32,003 bases of DNA from a virus: positions 1-32,003 of IMG/VR virus record IMGVR_UViG_3300028925_010314; one strand, written 5' to 3'. The notes beneath the pieces were generated by a model. That model was not told the DNA's origin and made no database searches. It saw only the letters and a list, made by a program, of their open reading frames with translations. A program made the position numbers and the translations under genes. Positions 1 through 8,040 of the stretch are shown here, piece after piece. How positions within the stretch are numbered: position 1 is the stretch's first letter; each line of letters opens with the position of its first letter.

Positions 1-2
1 GG

Positions 3-1172
3 CAATATGCCATCGCGGAAGACGACGAGAAGAACGTAGACACATTAGACAGGTGGTTTGAGATTACTGCGCTACAAGCGAAGAAGAAGTTCAACCTCGA
101 TGACGACGTTCTCCCAAAGATAGTGCAGGAAGCTTTGAAGAGCCCATCAACTTGGAGCAAGAAGTTCAAGTTTATCCACATGATTCACCCGAACGTGGAC
201 GCGGAAAAGGGATCTGAGCACAAGAAGGACAAGCCATGGAAGAGTGTGTATTTCCTTTCAGGCGGTGACGAAGGCGATGGATTCATCCGTGAAGGCGGGT
301 ATGACGAGCAACCGTTTGTTGTGAGCAGGTTCAACCGCTACGGGAACTCAGTTTACGGCACGGGGCCATGTCACCAAGAGTTAGGAAGGGGATATACACT
401 TCAAGTTCAGAAGCGAGATTTTGTTGCACTTGGCGAGCGAATCACAAACCCAGGGTTTTTACGTTTAGCTGGACACGGCGATACGGACATCGACCCATAC
501 CGCACGAATGACATTTCAGAAGAGGAAGCAATCAATGGCTATCCAAGGGAGATCCAATACGCAAACAATGTTCAACTCCCATTTGAGCTATTTGAACGCG
601 ACATTAAGGAGCTAAAGGTAAGTCTCTTTAATGACCTCTTTGAACTTTTGCGCTCAGACATGCAGCGCGAAAAGACAGCATACGAAGTAAGCAAGCTCCT
701 AGAAGAGCAGGTAGGACGTGCTGCTCCTACGTTTAACCGTCTAAACGACGAGGTGTTGTCAGTTTATCTCACCCGCGTATTCGGAATACTTTCTCGCAAC
801 GGACAGTTCCCGCGTGAAGCAGTTGAAGCCGTTGGCATTCCATTAGAGGGTAACACATACGAATTACCAGACCCTAAGATTGAATTCACGTCTAAACTTG
901 CTATGATGATGAAGGCTGTTAAGAGCAACAGCGTTCAGAGCTGGATGATCGAGAACCAATTCTGGTTGAACCTACACCCTGAGAAGATTGATAACATCGA
1001 CATCGACGGGCAGTTACGCGATAGCTGGGAAGACAATGGATTGCCGCAGAAACGCCTAGTCCCTACTGATGATCGTGATAAGTCACGTCAGGCGCGAATG
1101 GAGCAGGAACAAGGACTTATGGCCCTTCAAGCAGGCAAGGAGGCGTCTGAGATAGAGAAGAACATACGATGA
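3..1172 (+). CDS. Portal / head-to-tail connector protein (5' truncated by window)
   Basis: The reading frame is open to the left edge, so only the C-terminal 389 residues are present. The stretch YGTGP followed by a region of conserved Leu/Gly (ERITNPGF) and the long alpha-helical C-terminus (Phe/Glu/Arg-rich, ending SEIEKNIR) match the Head-tail_con family of podophage connector proteins (T7 gp8-like). That family forms the dodecameric ring at the capsid vertex through which DNA is packaged and ejected. Scaffold and capsid genes follow directly, as in podophages. A GTG at 123 is an internal codon, not a convincing start, because the upstream codons continue the same protein. The stop overlaps the next start as ATGA. 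The family call rests on recalled motifs and order, not an alignment. Confidence 0.8.
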   Translation, partial: QYAIAEDDEKNVDTLDRWFEITALQAKKKFNLDDDVLPKIVQEALKSPSTWSKKFKFIHMIHPNVDAEKGSEHKKDKPWKSVYFLSGGDEGDGFIREGGYDEQPFVVSRFNRYGNSVYGTGPCHQELGRGYTLQVQKRDFVALGERITNPGFLRLAGHGDTDIDPYRTNDISEEEAINGYPREIQYANNVQLPFELFERDIKELKVSLFNDLFELLRSDMQREKTAYEVSKLLEEQVGRAAPTFNRLNDEVLSVYLTRVFGILSRNGQFPREAVEAVGIPLEGNTYELPDPKIEFTSKLAMMMKAVKSNSVQSWMIENQFWLNLHPEKIDNIDIDGQLRDSWEDNGLPQKRLVPTDDRDKSRQARMEQEQGLMALQAGKEASEIEKNIR

Positions 1173-1366
1173 AACAAGAAGAAGCGATTATTAGGGTGTT
1201 CGGGATTACGGGGGAACGTAACACAGCACAGAAGATGGTTTGGAAGATGGTGAAGGATGAAGCCCTTCGATCTTCCGCGTCTGAGCGTTCACGCAATGGA
1301 GGTAAGAGCGCACGGGATTTTTGTTTAACACTATATAAAACAACAATAAGGGATAACGATGAGTGA
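1169..1366 (+). CDS. Small basic protein of unknown function between portal and scaffold
   Basis: A 65-residue protein whose ATG overlaps the portal stop (ATGA) and whose end overlaps the scaffold start by 8 bases. Tight coupling on both sides supports a real gene. It is mostly alpha-helical and charged, with Lys/Arg clusters (GERNTAQKMVWKMVKDEA, then a Ser/Arg/Gly-rich tail). No transmembrane segment or motif is recognised. Podophages often carry a small accessory gene at this place, but I do not recognise its family and assign no function. Confidence 0.6.
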   Translation: MKQEEAIIRVFGITGERNTAQKMVWKMVKDEALRSSASERSRNGGKSARDFCLTLYKTTIRDNDE

Positions 1367-2291
1367 GGAAGTAGCAGTAGAAACGACACAAGTAGATGAA
1401 TCACAGAGCACTGAAGCGCAACAAGGGCAGGAATCTCCTAGCACTTCTAGCACTTCTAGCACTCCTAGCATACTTCAGACAGAAACGGGGTCGTCCCCAT
1501 TGGACTCGATCTTCTCAGAAGAAGTGATGTCCAAAATCCCAGATGGGCCACAGAAGAATTGGCTGCTGGGACAGAAGAGCGGCGATGGACTACTGAAGGG
1601 CATTGCTGGATTCCAGAAGCTTGTTGGACAAAAAGGATTTGAACGCCCAGCCGAGGGATCAGACGCGGAGGCTATTCAAGCGTTTGATGCAAAGATGCGT
1701 GAGCTAAAACAAGTTCCGCAAGATGCTGATGGGTATAAACTTGCACCACCAGAGGGTTTTGAACTACCAGATGACCTCGCTAGCTCGCTGAAGGAATACG
1801 GGTTAGAAACGGGTAAAAGCCCTGAAGAGCTAAACGCAGACATCGGTAAATTCGTCGAGATCAGGAATCAGCTTAATGAGATCGAGTCTCAACAACGAGT
1901 GCAGGAAGAAGGAAAAAAGCTGCATGAGGTGATTGATGGATTCGACAAGGGTAAGGGCACTGAACTTAGCAACTACCTTGTAAACTCAGGTGTGAACCTA
2001 GAAGACGGGGCATACGAGAACGCGGAGATAATGCGCTGGGTGAATAAGTCAATGGAGCTGGAACGCAAAGTTGCTGGCCTAACAGGTGAAGATGTATCTG
2101 TCGCCGTGAACAGCAGCAACGGATCAAACACACTGGACTCCCTGCAAACCCGACTCAGCGAACTCACCACAGGGGACTCAGAAAAGGCGCTAGCATTCCG
2201 CGACCCAATGGTAAATCGACAGCTTAACACCCAAGCAAAGCAAGAATACTTGGAGATCAACAGACTAATTTCACAAATTAAGCGTAAATAA
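1359..2291 (+). CDS. Capsid assembly scaffolding protein
   Basis: A 310-residue, strongly acidic, low-complexity protein between portal and major capsid genes. The N-terminal 60 residues are Glu/Gln/Ser/Thr-rich and disordered. A middle part of the type QDADGYKLAPPEGFELP (residues about 120-140) resembles the common podophage scaffold pattern in which a Gly/Pro-Asp-Gly-Tyr motif precedes long amphipathic helices. The C-terminus is helical and ends in basic residues (ISQIKRK), as in scaffolds that bind coat protein through a basic tail. The inferred role is to template procapsid assembly inside the shell and then leave. The ATG at 1359 has an AAGGGA ribosome binding site about 7 bases upstream. 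The function comes mainly from position and composition. Confidence 0.75.
   Translation: MSEEVAVETTQVDESQSTEAQQGQESPSTSSTSSTPSILQTETGSSPLDSIFSEEVMSKIPDGPQKNWLLGQKSGDGLLKGIAGFQKLVGQKGFERPAEGSDAEAIQAFDAKMRELKQVPQDADGYKLAPPEGFELPDDLASSLKEYGLETGKSPEELNADIGKFVEIRNQLNEIESQQRVQEEGKKLHEVIDGFDKGKGTELSNYLVNSGVNLEDGAYENAEIMRWVNKSMELERKVAGLTGEDVSVAVNSSNGSNTLDSLQTRLSELTTGDSEKALAFRDPMVNRQLNTQAKQEYLEINRLISQIKRK
1440..1469 (+). repeat. In-frame 9-bp tandem repeat in scaffold gene
   Basis: The unit AGCACTTCT is present about three times (last copy AGCACTCCT, then AGC), coding Ser-Thr-Ser repeats in the disordered N-terminus. A change of copy number would keep the frame. Confidence 0.8.
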
Positions 2292-2301
2292 ACAAAGCGA
2301 C

Positions 2302-2332
2302 TTGACACAAGTCGTTGGTTACCACATATAAG
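2302..2332 (+). promoter_or_regulatory. Possible sigma70-type promoter upstream of major capsid gene
   Basis: A perfect -35 hexamer TTGACA (2302-2307) is followed by TATAAG (2327-2332), five of six matches to the -10 box but with a long 19-base spacer. The alternative CATATA gives a 17-base spacer and a poorer -10. The -35 lies in a perfect 7-bp dyad (CGACTTG/CAAGTCG, 2298-2314) that could be an operator or a weak hairpin ending scaffold transcription. A similar ATATAAG lies just before the tail fibre gene (14035-14041). Confidence 0.4.
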
Positions 2333-2357
2333 CACATAGCAATGGGACAAGTGCCAC

Positions 2358-2402
2358 GCCCCCAGGAGCTACAGCCGAAGGCTAAGTAGACCCTATCTGG
2401 GC
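2358..2402 (+). ncRNA. Structured leader element upstream of major capsid gene
   Basis: In the 158-base gap before the capsid gene the RNA can fold into an outer stem (CCCAG 2361-2365 with CTGGG 2397-2401) enclosing a bulged inner hairpin. The inner hairpin pairs CTAC with GTAG (2369-2372, 2386-2389) and AGCC with GGCT (2373-2376, 2380-2383) around a GAA loop. It lies between the possible promoter and the capsid ribosome binding site (AAAGG), so it is in the presumed 5' untranslated region. I recognise no known riboswitch class. It may be an mRNA-stabilising or translation-control element. Confidence 0.4.
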
Positions 2403-2449
2403 AACCGAAAAGCCAAGGATTAAACACTAATTCTAACTAAAAGGTTTTT

Positions 2450-3343
2450 ATGAGCACCTCTACAATTCCAGAGCATTTCCCAGATACATATAGCAACTCC
2501 TTTGATATGGCGTTGCAGCAAGCAGACTCTCGTTTGCTTTCGGCAGTTATTCGTGACACAGTGTTGGGCGACCGTAAGTGGTATAACATTTACGACGAAA
2601 CAGCATTTAAGCGCGTAACTGGACGCTACCAACAAACTCTCAACGACGATCACACCACTTCTAAGGTTTGGGTTCAAACCGAGAAATGGGACAACGCACC
2701 TCTCATCGATGAGTGGGACGACAAGGACTTAGATTCCATTGTTCTCCCGACCTCTGACGTGGTTATGGCTCAAGCCTCTGCGTATGCACGCCTAGCTGAC
2801 GAAATTCTTCGTGACGCTATTAAAGGCACTCGCATCACTGGAGAAACTGGCACAACTACTGAGGCGTTCCCATCAGCTAACGAGATCGCAGTTGACTCCA
2901 CTACTGGTTCAAACACTGGCCTCGATTTGGGCAAAGTAGCTGAAACAGCTCGCATTATGGACAGCTTGTATGTCCCTAAGAATGATCGCTACTTTGTTAT
3001 CGGGTCTAAGCAAGTTGCTGACCTCATCAACAACGTGAGTGAGTCTAAGTCCCGCGACTTCGTGACTGAAAGCATTCTTAGCACTGGCACATTGCACGGC
3101 AAGACATGGCTCGGCTTCAACTGGATTCAGTATGAAGACCTTAGCACTGATTCTGGCGATGTAAGCGTTCGCGAATGTTTGGCATTCTACAAGCCGCACA
3201 TTTGCTTCGGTGATGGTGAACGCCGCACGGACATCCGTGTTCGCTACGACCTGAGCGATGCCCTTGAAGTTCGCACACGCACGCGCCTCGGTGCTTGCCG
3301 CAAGCAGAACTCCAGCATCATCATCAACTGCGAGGAAGCGTAA
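2450..3343 (+). CDS. Major capsid protein
   Basis: A 297-residue protein after the scaffold gene. It looks like a compact podophage coat protein: an N-terminal arm with FDMALQQADSRL, a central TEKWDNAPLIDEWDDKD segment, an Arg/Asp-rich helix (RLADEILRDAIKGT), and a C-terminal beta-rich part ending with RVRYDLSDALEVRTRTRLG before a Cys-containing tail. Order (portal, scaffold, this gene, tail tube genes) and composition fit the major coat subunit with an HK97-like fold. I could not verify the fold. The start has an AAAGG ribosome binding site 5-6 bases upstream. It probably has the highest expression in the block, consistent with its own promoter-like and structured leader sequences. Confidence 0.8.
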   Translation: MSTSTIPEHFPDTYSNSFDMALQQADSRLLSAVIRDTVLGDRKWYNIYDETAFKRVTGRYQQTLNDDHTTSKVWVQTEKWDNAPLIDEWDDKDLDSIVLPTSDVVMAQASAYARLADEILRDAIKGTRITGETGTTTEAFPSANEIAVDSTTGSNTGLDLGKVAETARIMDSLYVPKNDRYFVIGSKQVADLINNVSESKSRDFVTESILSTGTLHGKTWLGFNWIQYEDLSTDSGDVSVRECLAFYKPHICFGDGERRTDIRVRYDLSDALEVRTRTRLGACRKQNSSIIINCEEA

Positions 3344-3366
3344 CCCTTAACTAAGGAATAACTACT

Positions 3367-3801
3367 ATGGCTACACTTACCACAAACATCTCAGCAAAAC
3401 AAGCTGACCCTAAACCGAAAAACATGGTTAGTGGGAAAGAACTGACTCCGAACTTCACCATCATCCCAGTCACTTATACGACTACCTCGACTGATGCGAA
3501 TGCGGATACGATCAATCTCATTAAGCTCCCTAAAGGCACTAAGATTCTTAGTGGTTCTTCGTATGTATATTCAGGAGCATCTACTGCTGGCACGTCTTAC
3601 ACTGTCACAGTTGGAGCTAACGCAGACGTAGACGCACTTTCAACTGCTATCGACATTGATACTGGCGGTAAAGTTGCTTTTGCTCTTACGGGCGTTGTTG
3701 AACTCACCTCAGAAAGTTATGTAACTGCTACTGCTGCTATCAGCGGAGCCGTTCCAAACGACGTTCCAGTTGTGTTCTACCTCGCGGTAATTCTTCCGTA
3801 A
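3367..3801 (+). CDS. Probable virion protein downstream of capsid (decoration or head fibre type)
   Basis: A 144-residue protein starting 23 bases after the capsid stop with a good AAGGA ribosome binding site. It is Thr/Ala/Ser/Val-rich, almost free of Cys and aromatic residues, and predicted to be beta-strand rich (TYTTTSTDANADTINLIKLP, then repeated Ala/Thr strands). Proteins of this size and composition directly after the coat gene in podophages are often abundant virion proteins that sit on the capsid surface. That role is inferred from position. The gene is followed at once by a strong terminator, so capsid plus this gene form a unit that can be expressed at high level. Confidence 0.55.
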   Translation: MATLTTNISAKQADPKPKNMVSGKELTPNFTIIPVTYTTTSTDANADTINLIKLPKGTKILSGSSYVYSGASTAGTSYTVTVGANADVDALSTAIDIDTGGKVAFALTGVVELTSESYVTATAAISGAVPNDVPVVFYLAVILP

Positions 3802-3821
3802 TTCCCTCCTAATCCCTAAAG

Positions 3822-3859
3822 GGGGAGCGCGGGTTTAATCCCCGCCTCCCCTCCTTTTT
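3822..3859 (+). terminator. Rho-independent terminator after capsid/decoration genes
   Basis: A GC-rich stem pairs GGGGAG-C-GCGGG (3822-3833) with CCCGC-CTCCCC (3841-3851), leaving one bulged C and a seven-base loop, followed by TCCTTTTTA. It ends five bases before the next start codon, so readthrough or reinitiation is needed for the tail genes. Confidence 0.8.
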
Positions 3860-3863
3860 ATAT

Positions 3864-4145
3864 ATGGCTACTTTATCTAATCCACTCACGGCTAACGATG
3901 ATTACGTTCCAAGTTTCCCTGTATATGCGGGGAAGCGGTATGTGTTCACGGTAGACGGGACGTTTGACACGTCAACAATCGCCTTGCAGTCCGACACGGG
4001 CTCTGGCTTCCAGACTATCACAGGGGCATCCTTCACGGCATACGGTTCTATTGTATGGACGGCGGATTCCCAGAAGGTAAACATTAACGTAAGTTCTGTA
4101 GGCGCTGGCACAAGCGTTTACATCACCATGGCAGAAGTTCAGTAA
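3864..4145 (+). CDS. Small beta-rich probable virion protein
   Basis: A 93-residue protein between the terminator and the tail tube A gene. It shares the MATL start and the Thr/Ser/Ala/Val-rich beta composition of the gene before it, and contains an even spread of short strands (KRYVFTVDGTFDTSTIALQS). No catalytic motif or membrane segment is seen. There is no clear ribosome binding site because the terminator poly-U tract occupies that position. The stop overlaps the next start (TAATG). It may be a head-completion or head-decoration protein. This is a position-based guess and the family is not recognised. Confidence 0.5.
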   Translation: MATLSNPLTANDDYVPSFPVYAGKRYVFTVDGTFDTSTIALQSDTGSGFQTITGASFTAYGSIVWTADSQKVNINVSSVGAGTSVYITMAEVQ

Positions 4146-4747
4146 TGGCGAGCAAAACGGACATTCTTAATCAAGCATTAATTCGCATTGGGCAAGAGCG
4201 CGTCAACGCAATTGACGACACTACGTCTAATACGGCTAAGGCCGCGAATAGCATTTTTGATGATACTGTCCGTTTTGTATTACGTGAGCACACATGGAAC
4301 TGCTGCACCAAGCGGCAGACACTTTCACAAAGCACCACAATCCCTGACTCCTACTGGGCGCATCAATACGCGCTCCCTGCGGATCTCATTCGTCTAGACA
4401 CCGTAAATGGTGTCACATCAGCGGACGGATACATTCAGGACCTGTATGCGGTTGAGGACGGCTACATCAGAACGGACGCGGAAACGTGTGCAATCAGTTA
4501 CGTGGAGTTCACAACTAACACAGACGTCTTTGATTCGCATTTAACGATGTGCATCATCCTATACCTCTCGCACTTAATGCAATTGCGGATTGGTAAGGAC
4601 GTATCGAAAGCGCAGATGTTTTATCAGATGTATGAGCGCGAGCTACGAGAAGCGAAGCGCATTGACGGGTCTGAGAAGAAGAAGCGCATCATCCGCAACC
4701 ACCAACGAAGCAACTGGGTCAGAACCCATAAACTCTACTCATCTTGA
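4145..4747 (+). CDS. Tail tubular protein A-like head-tail adaptor (T7 gp11 type)
   Basis: A 200-residue protein. The N-terminal helix KTDILNQALIRIGQERVNAIDD, the following segment with FDDTVRFVLREHTWNCC, and the block WAHQYALPADLIRL match the pattern of podophage TTPA/adaptor proteins, which form the ring between portal and tail nozzle. The C-terminal helix is charged (YERELREAKRIDGSEKKKR). The start overlaps the previous stop (TAATG) and the end overlaps the nozzle gene start, consistent with adjoining parts of one tail complex. Length agrees with the roughly 200 residues typical of the family. Confidence 0.75.
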   Translation: MASKTDILNQALIRIGQERVNAIDDTTSNTAKAANSIFDDTVRFVLREHTWNCCTKRQTLSQSTTIPDSYWAHQYALPADLIRLDTVNGVTSADGYIQDLYAVEDGYIRTDAETCAISYVEFTTNTDVFDSHLTMCIILYLSHLMQLRIGKDVSKAQMFYQMYERELREAKRIDGSEKKKRIIRNHQRSNWVRTHKLYSS

Positions 4748-7437
4748 AGTACTCGCGTAAAGTCCAGCTCAATTCAAACACTGGCTTAGTAGGACGTAAA
4801 GCGCAGGCTAGGATTGACTTAGAAAAGAACCAATACGCTCTTCGGGAATGCGAGAACATGCTTCTCACTCCAGAGGGCGTTTGCGTTAAGCGACCTGGCA
4901 CGCTGTATGTAGACAACACGGCGTCGGACAACCTCGCTGTGGGACATCCGTTCCAAGCTGACATCACGACTGGATTCAGCGCGGTGTTCACGCATGAGCG
5001 AATTGATGTATATAGCGACGGTGGGACTACTCCCCTTTCCTCGATTACGAGTTCACCGTATGTAGAGGGAGACATCAGAGACCTGCAAGTGAGACAGGTG
5101 AGGGACGTTGCGATCATTACGCACCAAGACTACGCGCCCCGTGCGCTGGTTAGATTAAGCGACACTGATTTCCAGCTACGCGCAATCGTGTATGACTTGC
5201 CTGCGTTCAGAAATGAGAATGTGCATCCTGTGATGATTACGCCGTCTGCTCCAGCATGGGCGACGACAACCCCATATTTTGTAGGGAATCATGTTCTTGA
5301 GTCTGGAGTTACATATGAATGTGTTACCAAACACACGGCAGGCACTTTTTCTACGGATCTAGCTGCTGTTAAGTGGGTTGTCACAACGTCATTAGGCGCA
5401 GGAACATCATGCATCCTCACCGCATCTACTGCTGCGTGGGGAACTGGGGTTCCTTACGTTCAAGGGAACTACAAGCAGAACGGGACAAACATATACATCT
5501 GCCTCAGTGATCACACCTCTGGGACATTTTCAACTGACTTAGCATCAGGACTTTGGGAAGCAATTGATGTCTTTACATCAAGCAATGTGGCAGGGCATTT
5601 CCGCTTAGGACATCGCAGAGAAGCCACAACGATTGAGCTTCAGATGACGAACTCAAGTGGCGTGATCGTCGCAGGGAACACAACCTCTGGTAATTTCAGT
5701 GGTGGCGGTGGCCACATTGGAAATGTTTTTGAAATCCTTAACCGCACGAACCAGAACACCGTGACGGGAACAGACAACTTCTCGCCGTCCTCTAGCACGA
5801 TTGAAAGCGTAGGAGACGTGAGGTTCAGAACAACAGGCATATGGGGCGGCACAATTAAGCTCATGGCCTACAACGAGAACACGCTGACATTTGAAGCCGT
5901 TCGGGAATGGAAGAGCAATGGGGATGACAACAAAGACGAGATCATCACTTTTGATAAAGAGACCAAGCTTAGGCTGGATTACACATACGCAACTCAAACT
6001 GCTAACTCAGGGAACATGGAAAGCTATGCCTATCTTGAGGTCAGTGATGCGTATAGCTACGGATACGCGAAAGTAACAGCATACACAAGCGCAGTCGCGG
6101 TTACAGCTACGGTAATTAACGGCTTTAACGACACCAGTTCAACAGATGTTTGGTCTGAGGGGTCATGGAGCGCAAGACGCGGGTTCCCAAGAACTTGCGA
6201 CATATTTGAACAACGGATTTATTATGCTGCGAATAAAGATCAGAAGCAAACCGTGTGGGCTAGTGTTATTGGAGACTTCTTCAATTTCGACTACGGAAGC
6301 GGAGAAGATGACCGCGCATTTACGCAGGAAGTCCCATCAAACGAAGAGAACCCTATTGAATGGCTTATCGGCCAAAAAGTGGTTCTCCTTGGGAATGGCA
6401 AAGACTACGGCGCGTTAAGCAGCGGAAGTGACGACGAACCCATGAGCGCAAAGCTCTCTAATTACAGGGTTCAAGAAGGGCTTGGCTTTAGTGGCATTAA
6501 GCCAGAGATCATTGGGAGTGCATTACTCGCCGTTGAACGCAACGGACGCAGGCTGCATGAGATTAGGTTCGCCTTTGATGCAGGGACAGCAGGGGGCTTT
6601 GTTTCGCGGAACGTGAACAGGCTGAACGAAGAGCTGTGTGAAAGCGGCATCATAGACATTGATTACCAACAACTTAGGGAACCATACATCTACTGTGTGC
6701 TAGCAAACGGCGAGATGGCGGTTCTGCACTACAACACCCAAGACAATGTAATCGGGTGGTCAAAATTTACAACATCTGGGGAATACGAATCCGTATGGGT
6801 TCTGCGCGGAACAGACAACGACGTTGTGTATTGCACGGTGAAGCGCGTGATTAATGGCGCAACAGTTAGATTTATTGAGAAGTTCAACCCAGTTACGTGG
6901 TCGGCGCAAGAAGATGCATACTTCGTGGACGCGGGTGTGCAATACTCAGGAATCTCTGCAACGTCCGCTACGGGCCTTGGACATCTAAATGGGGCTACGT
7001 GTAAGACATGGCTAAACGGAGGCACTGGAGACGACGTGGTGCCTTCTGGCGGGGCTGCTACGATAGACGAAAGCACCTCATACGCTGTTGGACTCGGATT
7101 TAGCCCTCGATGGAAGCCATTGCGCCTGGACTACGACGCGGCATCTGGTGGAACACAGGGACGGCAGAAGCGAATTGCCGAGGTGGATATTGATTTCATT
7201 GATTCGCACTCAGTATTGTTTGAGCAGAACGACGGGGACACTTCTGTAATTAAGATTAGAACGAACTCTGACGTGATGGATAAGCCGTATGATATGGCTA
7301 GTGGGTATTATAGATTAGACATAAACCCCACACACTCAGAAGATTACGACAGAAACGACCCCTTTGTTGTGATTACCCAAACAGCACCAGCACCCCTCAC
7401 CATCGCTTCTCTCATTATCGAATACGGGATTGAATAA
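4744..7437 (+). CDS. Tail tubular protein B-like nozzle protein (T7 gp12 type)
   Basis: An 897-residue protein. The N-terminus carries the usual nozzle signature: a short basic start, then GRKAQARIDLEKNQYALRE, a conserved EN(M) and a GVCVKRPGTLYV stretch (residues about 17-55). This protein forms the hexameric tail nozzle below the adaptor. The start is TTG at 4744, overlapping the upstream stop as TTGA. It is chosen because the conserved N-terminus begins there and no ATG exists nearby. An internal duplication at residues about 171-212 and 231-272 looks like carbohydrate-binding module repeats (Trp, Tyr, Gly and a Thr-Phe-Ser-Thr-Asp-Leu-Ala core). The C-terminal half is beta-rich, with EIRFAFDAGTAGGF and a segment FVSRNVNRLNEEL. 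Confidence 0.78.
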   Translation: MKYSRKVQLNSNTGLVGRKAQARIDLEKNQYALRECENMLLTPEGVCVKRPGTLYVDNTASDNLAVGHPFQADITTGFSAVFTHERIDVYSDGGTTPLSSITSSPYVEGDIRDLQVRQVRDVAIITHQDYAPRALVRLSDTDFQLRAIVYDLPAFRNENVHPVMITPSAPAWATTTPYFVGNHVLESGVTYECVTKHTAGTFSTDLAAVKWVVTTSLGAGTSCILTASTAAWGTGVPYVQGNYKQNGTNIYICLSDHTSGTFSTDLASGLWEAIDVFTSSNVAGHFRLGHRREATTIELQMTNSSGVIVAGNTTSGNFSGGGGHIGNVFEILNRTNQNTVTGTDNFSPSSSTIESVGDVRFRTTGIWGGTIKLMAYNENTLTFEAVREWKSNGDDNKDEIITFDKETKLRLDYTYATQTANSGNMESYAYLEVSDAYSYGYAKVTAYTSAVAVTATVINGFNDTSSTDVWSEGSWSARRGFPRTCDIFEQRIYYAANKDQKQTVWASVIGDFFNFDYGSGEDDRAFTQEVPSNEENPIEWLIGQKVVLLGNGKDYGALSSGSDDEPMSAKLSNYRVQEGLGFSGIKPEIIGSALLAVERNGRRLHEIRFAFDAGTAGGFVSRNVNRLNEELCESGIIDIDYQQLREPYIYCVLANGEMAVLHYNTQDNVIGWSKFTTSGEYESVWVLRGTDNDVVYCTVKRVINGATVRFIEKFNPVTWSAQEDAYFVDAGVQYSGISATSATGLGHLNGATCKTWLNGGTGDDVVPSGGAATIDESTSYAVGLGFSPRWKPLRLDYDAASGGTQGRQKRIAEVDIDFIDSHSVLFEQNDGDTSVIKIRTNSDVMDKPYDMASGYYRLDINPTHSEDYDRNDPFVVITQTAPAPLTIASLIIEYGIE
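5254..5559 (+). repeat. Duplicated carbohydrate-binding-like module inside nozzle gene
   Basis: Two copies of about 42 residues are encoded at 5254-5379 and 5434-5559. Both have the order Ala-Trp, Pro-Tyr, Gly-Asn, Gly-x-x-Tyr/Ile-Tyr, Cys, His-Thr-x-Gly-Thr-Phe-Ser-Thr-Asp-Leu-Ala, Trp. The DNA copies are diverged, so the duplication is old. Confidence 0.6.
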
Positions 7438-7988
7438 TGCCATTCCTAGCCATAATCGCCGCCGCTCTATCGGGAGCATCCGCTGTAGCAGGGGGCATTG
7501 CCCAAAAACGCGCACTCGACCAGCAAGCGAAGGTTAAACAACGCCAAGCCGAGCAGCGTGAGATGGAGGCTAGTGAAGCCATCCGCAGGGAACGCCGTCA
7601 GAACAAGGAACTCCAGGCGCAAAGCCTAGCGCGTAGAGCAAAGAGCGGGGTTGGGCTAACAAGCGGGAGTAGTCTCCTCGTCGCAGCAGAAGAAGCATCT
7701 AGACTTGAGCTGAACGTCCTAGACTTCGCACGACAGGCAGAAACCGAACGACAGGGACTCATCTACGAGTCCAAGAGTTTGAAACACCAAGGAAGCGTAG
7801 CAATGAGCACAGGCGTCTTAAAGGGTGCAGCGTCGTTGTTCTCAGAGGCAGTAGACTCTGGTGCGTTCTCTGGGTCGGATGTCGGAGAAAGCGTTCCAGC
7901 TGTCGAAGAAAGCGTTTCAACTATGGCGGCACCTACCAAAAAGAGTTCTAATCTTGCTTCTCTGGTGGACCGGATTGGCAATTACTAG
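7437..7988 (+). CDS. Internal virion protein, gp14-like (ejection protein)
   Basis: A 183-residue protein starting one base inside the nozzle stop (TAATG). The N-terminus is a small-residue hydrophobic segment (LAIIAAALSGASAVAGGIA, residues 4-22), followed by a long Gln/Arg/Glu coiled-coil (residues 25-70). Next comes KSGVGLTSGSSLLVAAEEA, a pattern common in podophage internal/ejection proteins where a Gly-Ser motif follows an Arg-rich helix. These proteins leave the capsid first and help build a channel across the host envelope. The tail is Ser/Ala/Val-rich. Assignment is by position before two larger internal proteins and by this architecture. Confidence 0.65.
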   Translation: MPFLAIIAAALSGASAVAGGIAQKRALDQQAKVKQRQAEQREMEASEAIRRERRQNKELQAQSLARRAKSGVGLTSGSSLLVAAEEASRLELNVLDFARQAETERQGLIYESKSLKHQGSVAMSTGVLKGAASLFSEAVDSGAFSGSDVGESVPAVEESVSTMAAPTKKSSNLASLVDRIGNY

Positions 7989-8040
7989 AATAACGCCTAA
8001 TGCTCGACACGGGAGTATACGGTACAAATAGGATTTCATA

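Noticed and set aside
173-181. Perfect DnaA box TTATCCACA, also present near 10838
   Set aside because: Both lie inside conserved structural coding sequence and are single, not clustered; chance is the simplest explanation.
8005-8030. Resemblance of TAATGCTCGACACGGGAG to a T7-type RNA polymerase promoter
   Set aside because: Only partly similar, not repeated before other genes, and no single-subunit RNA polymerase gene is in the window.
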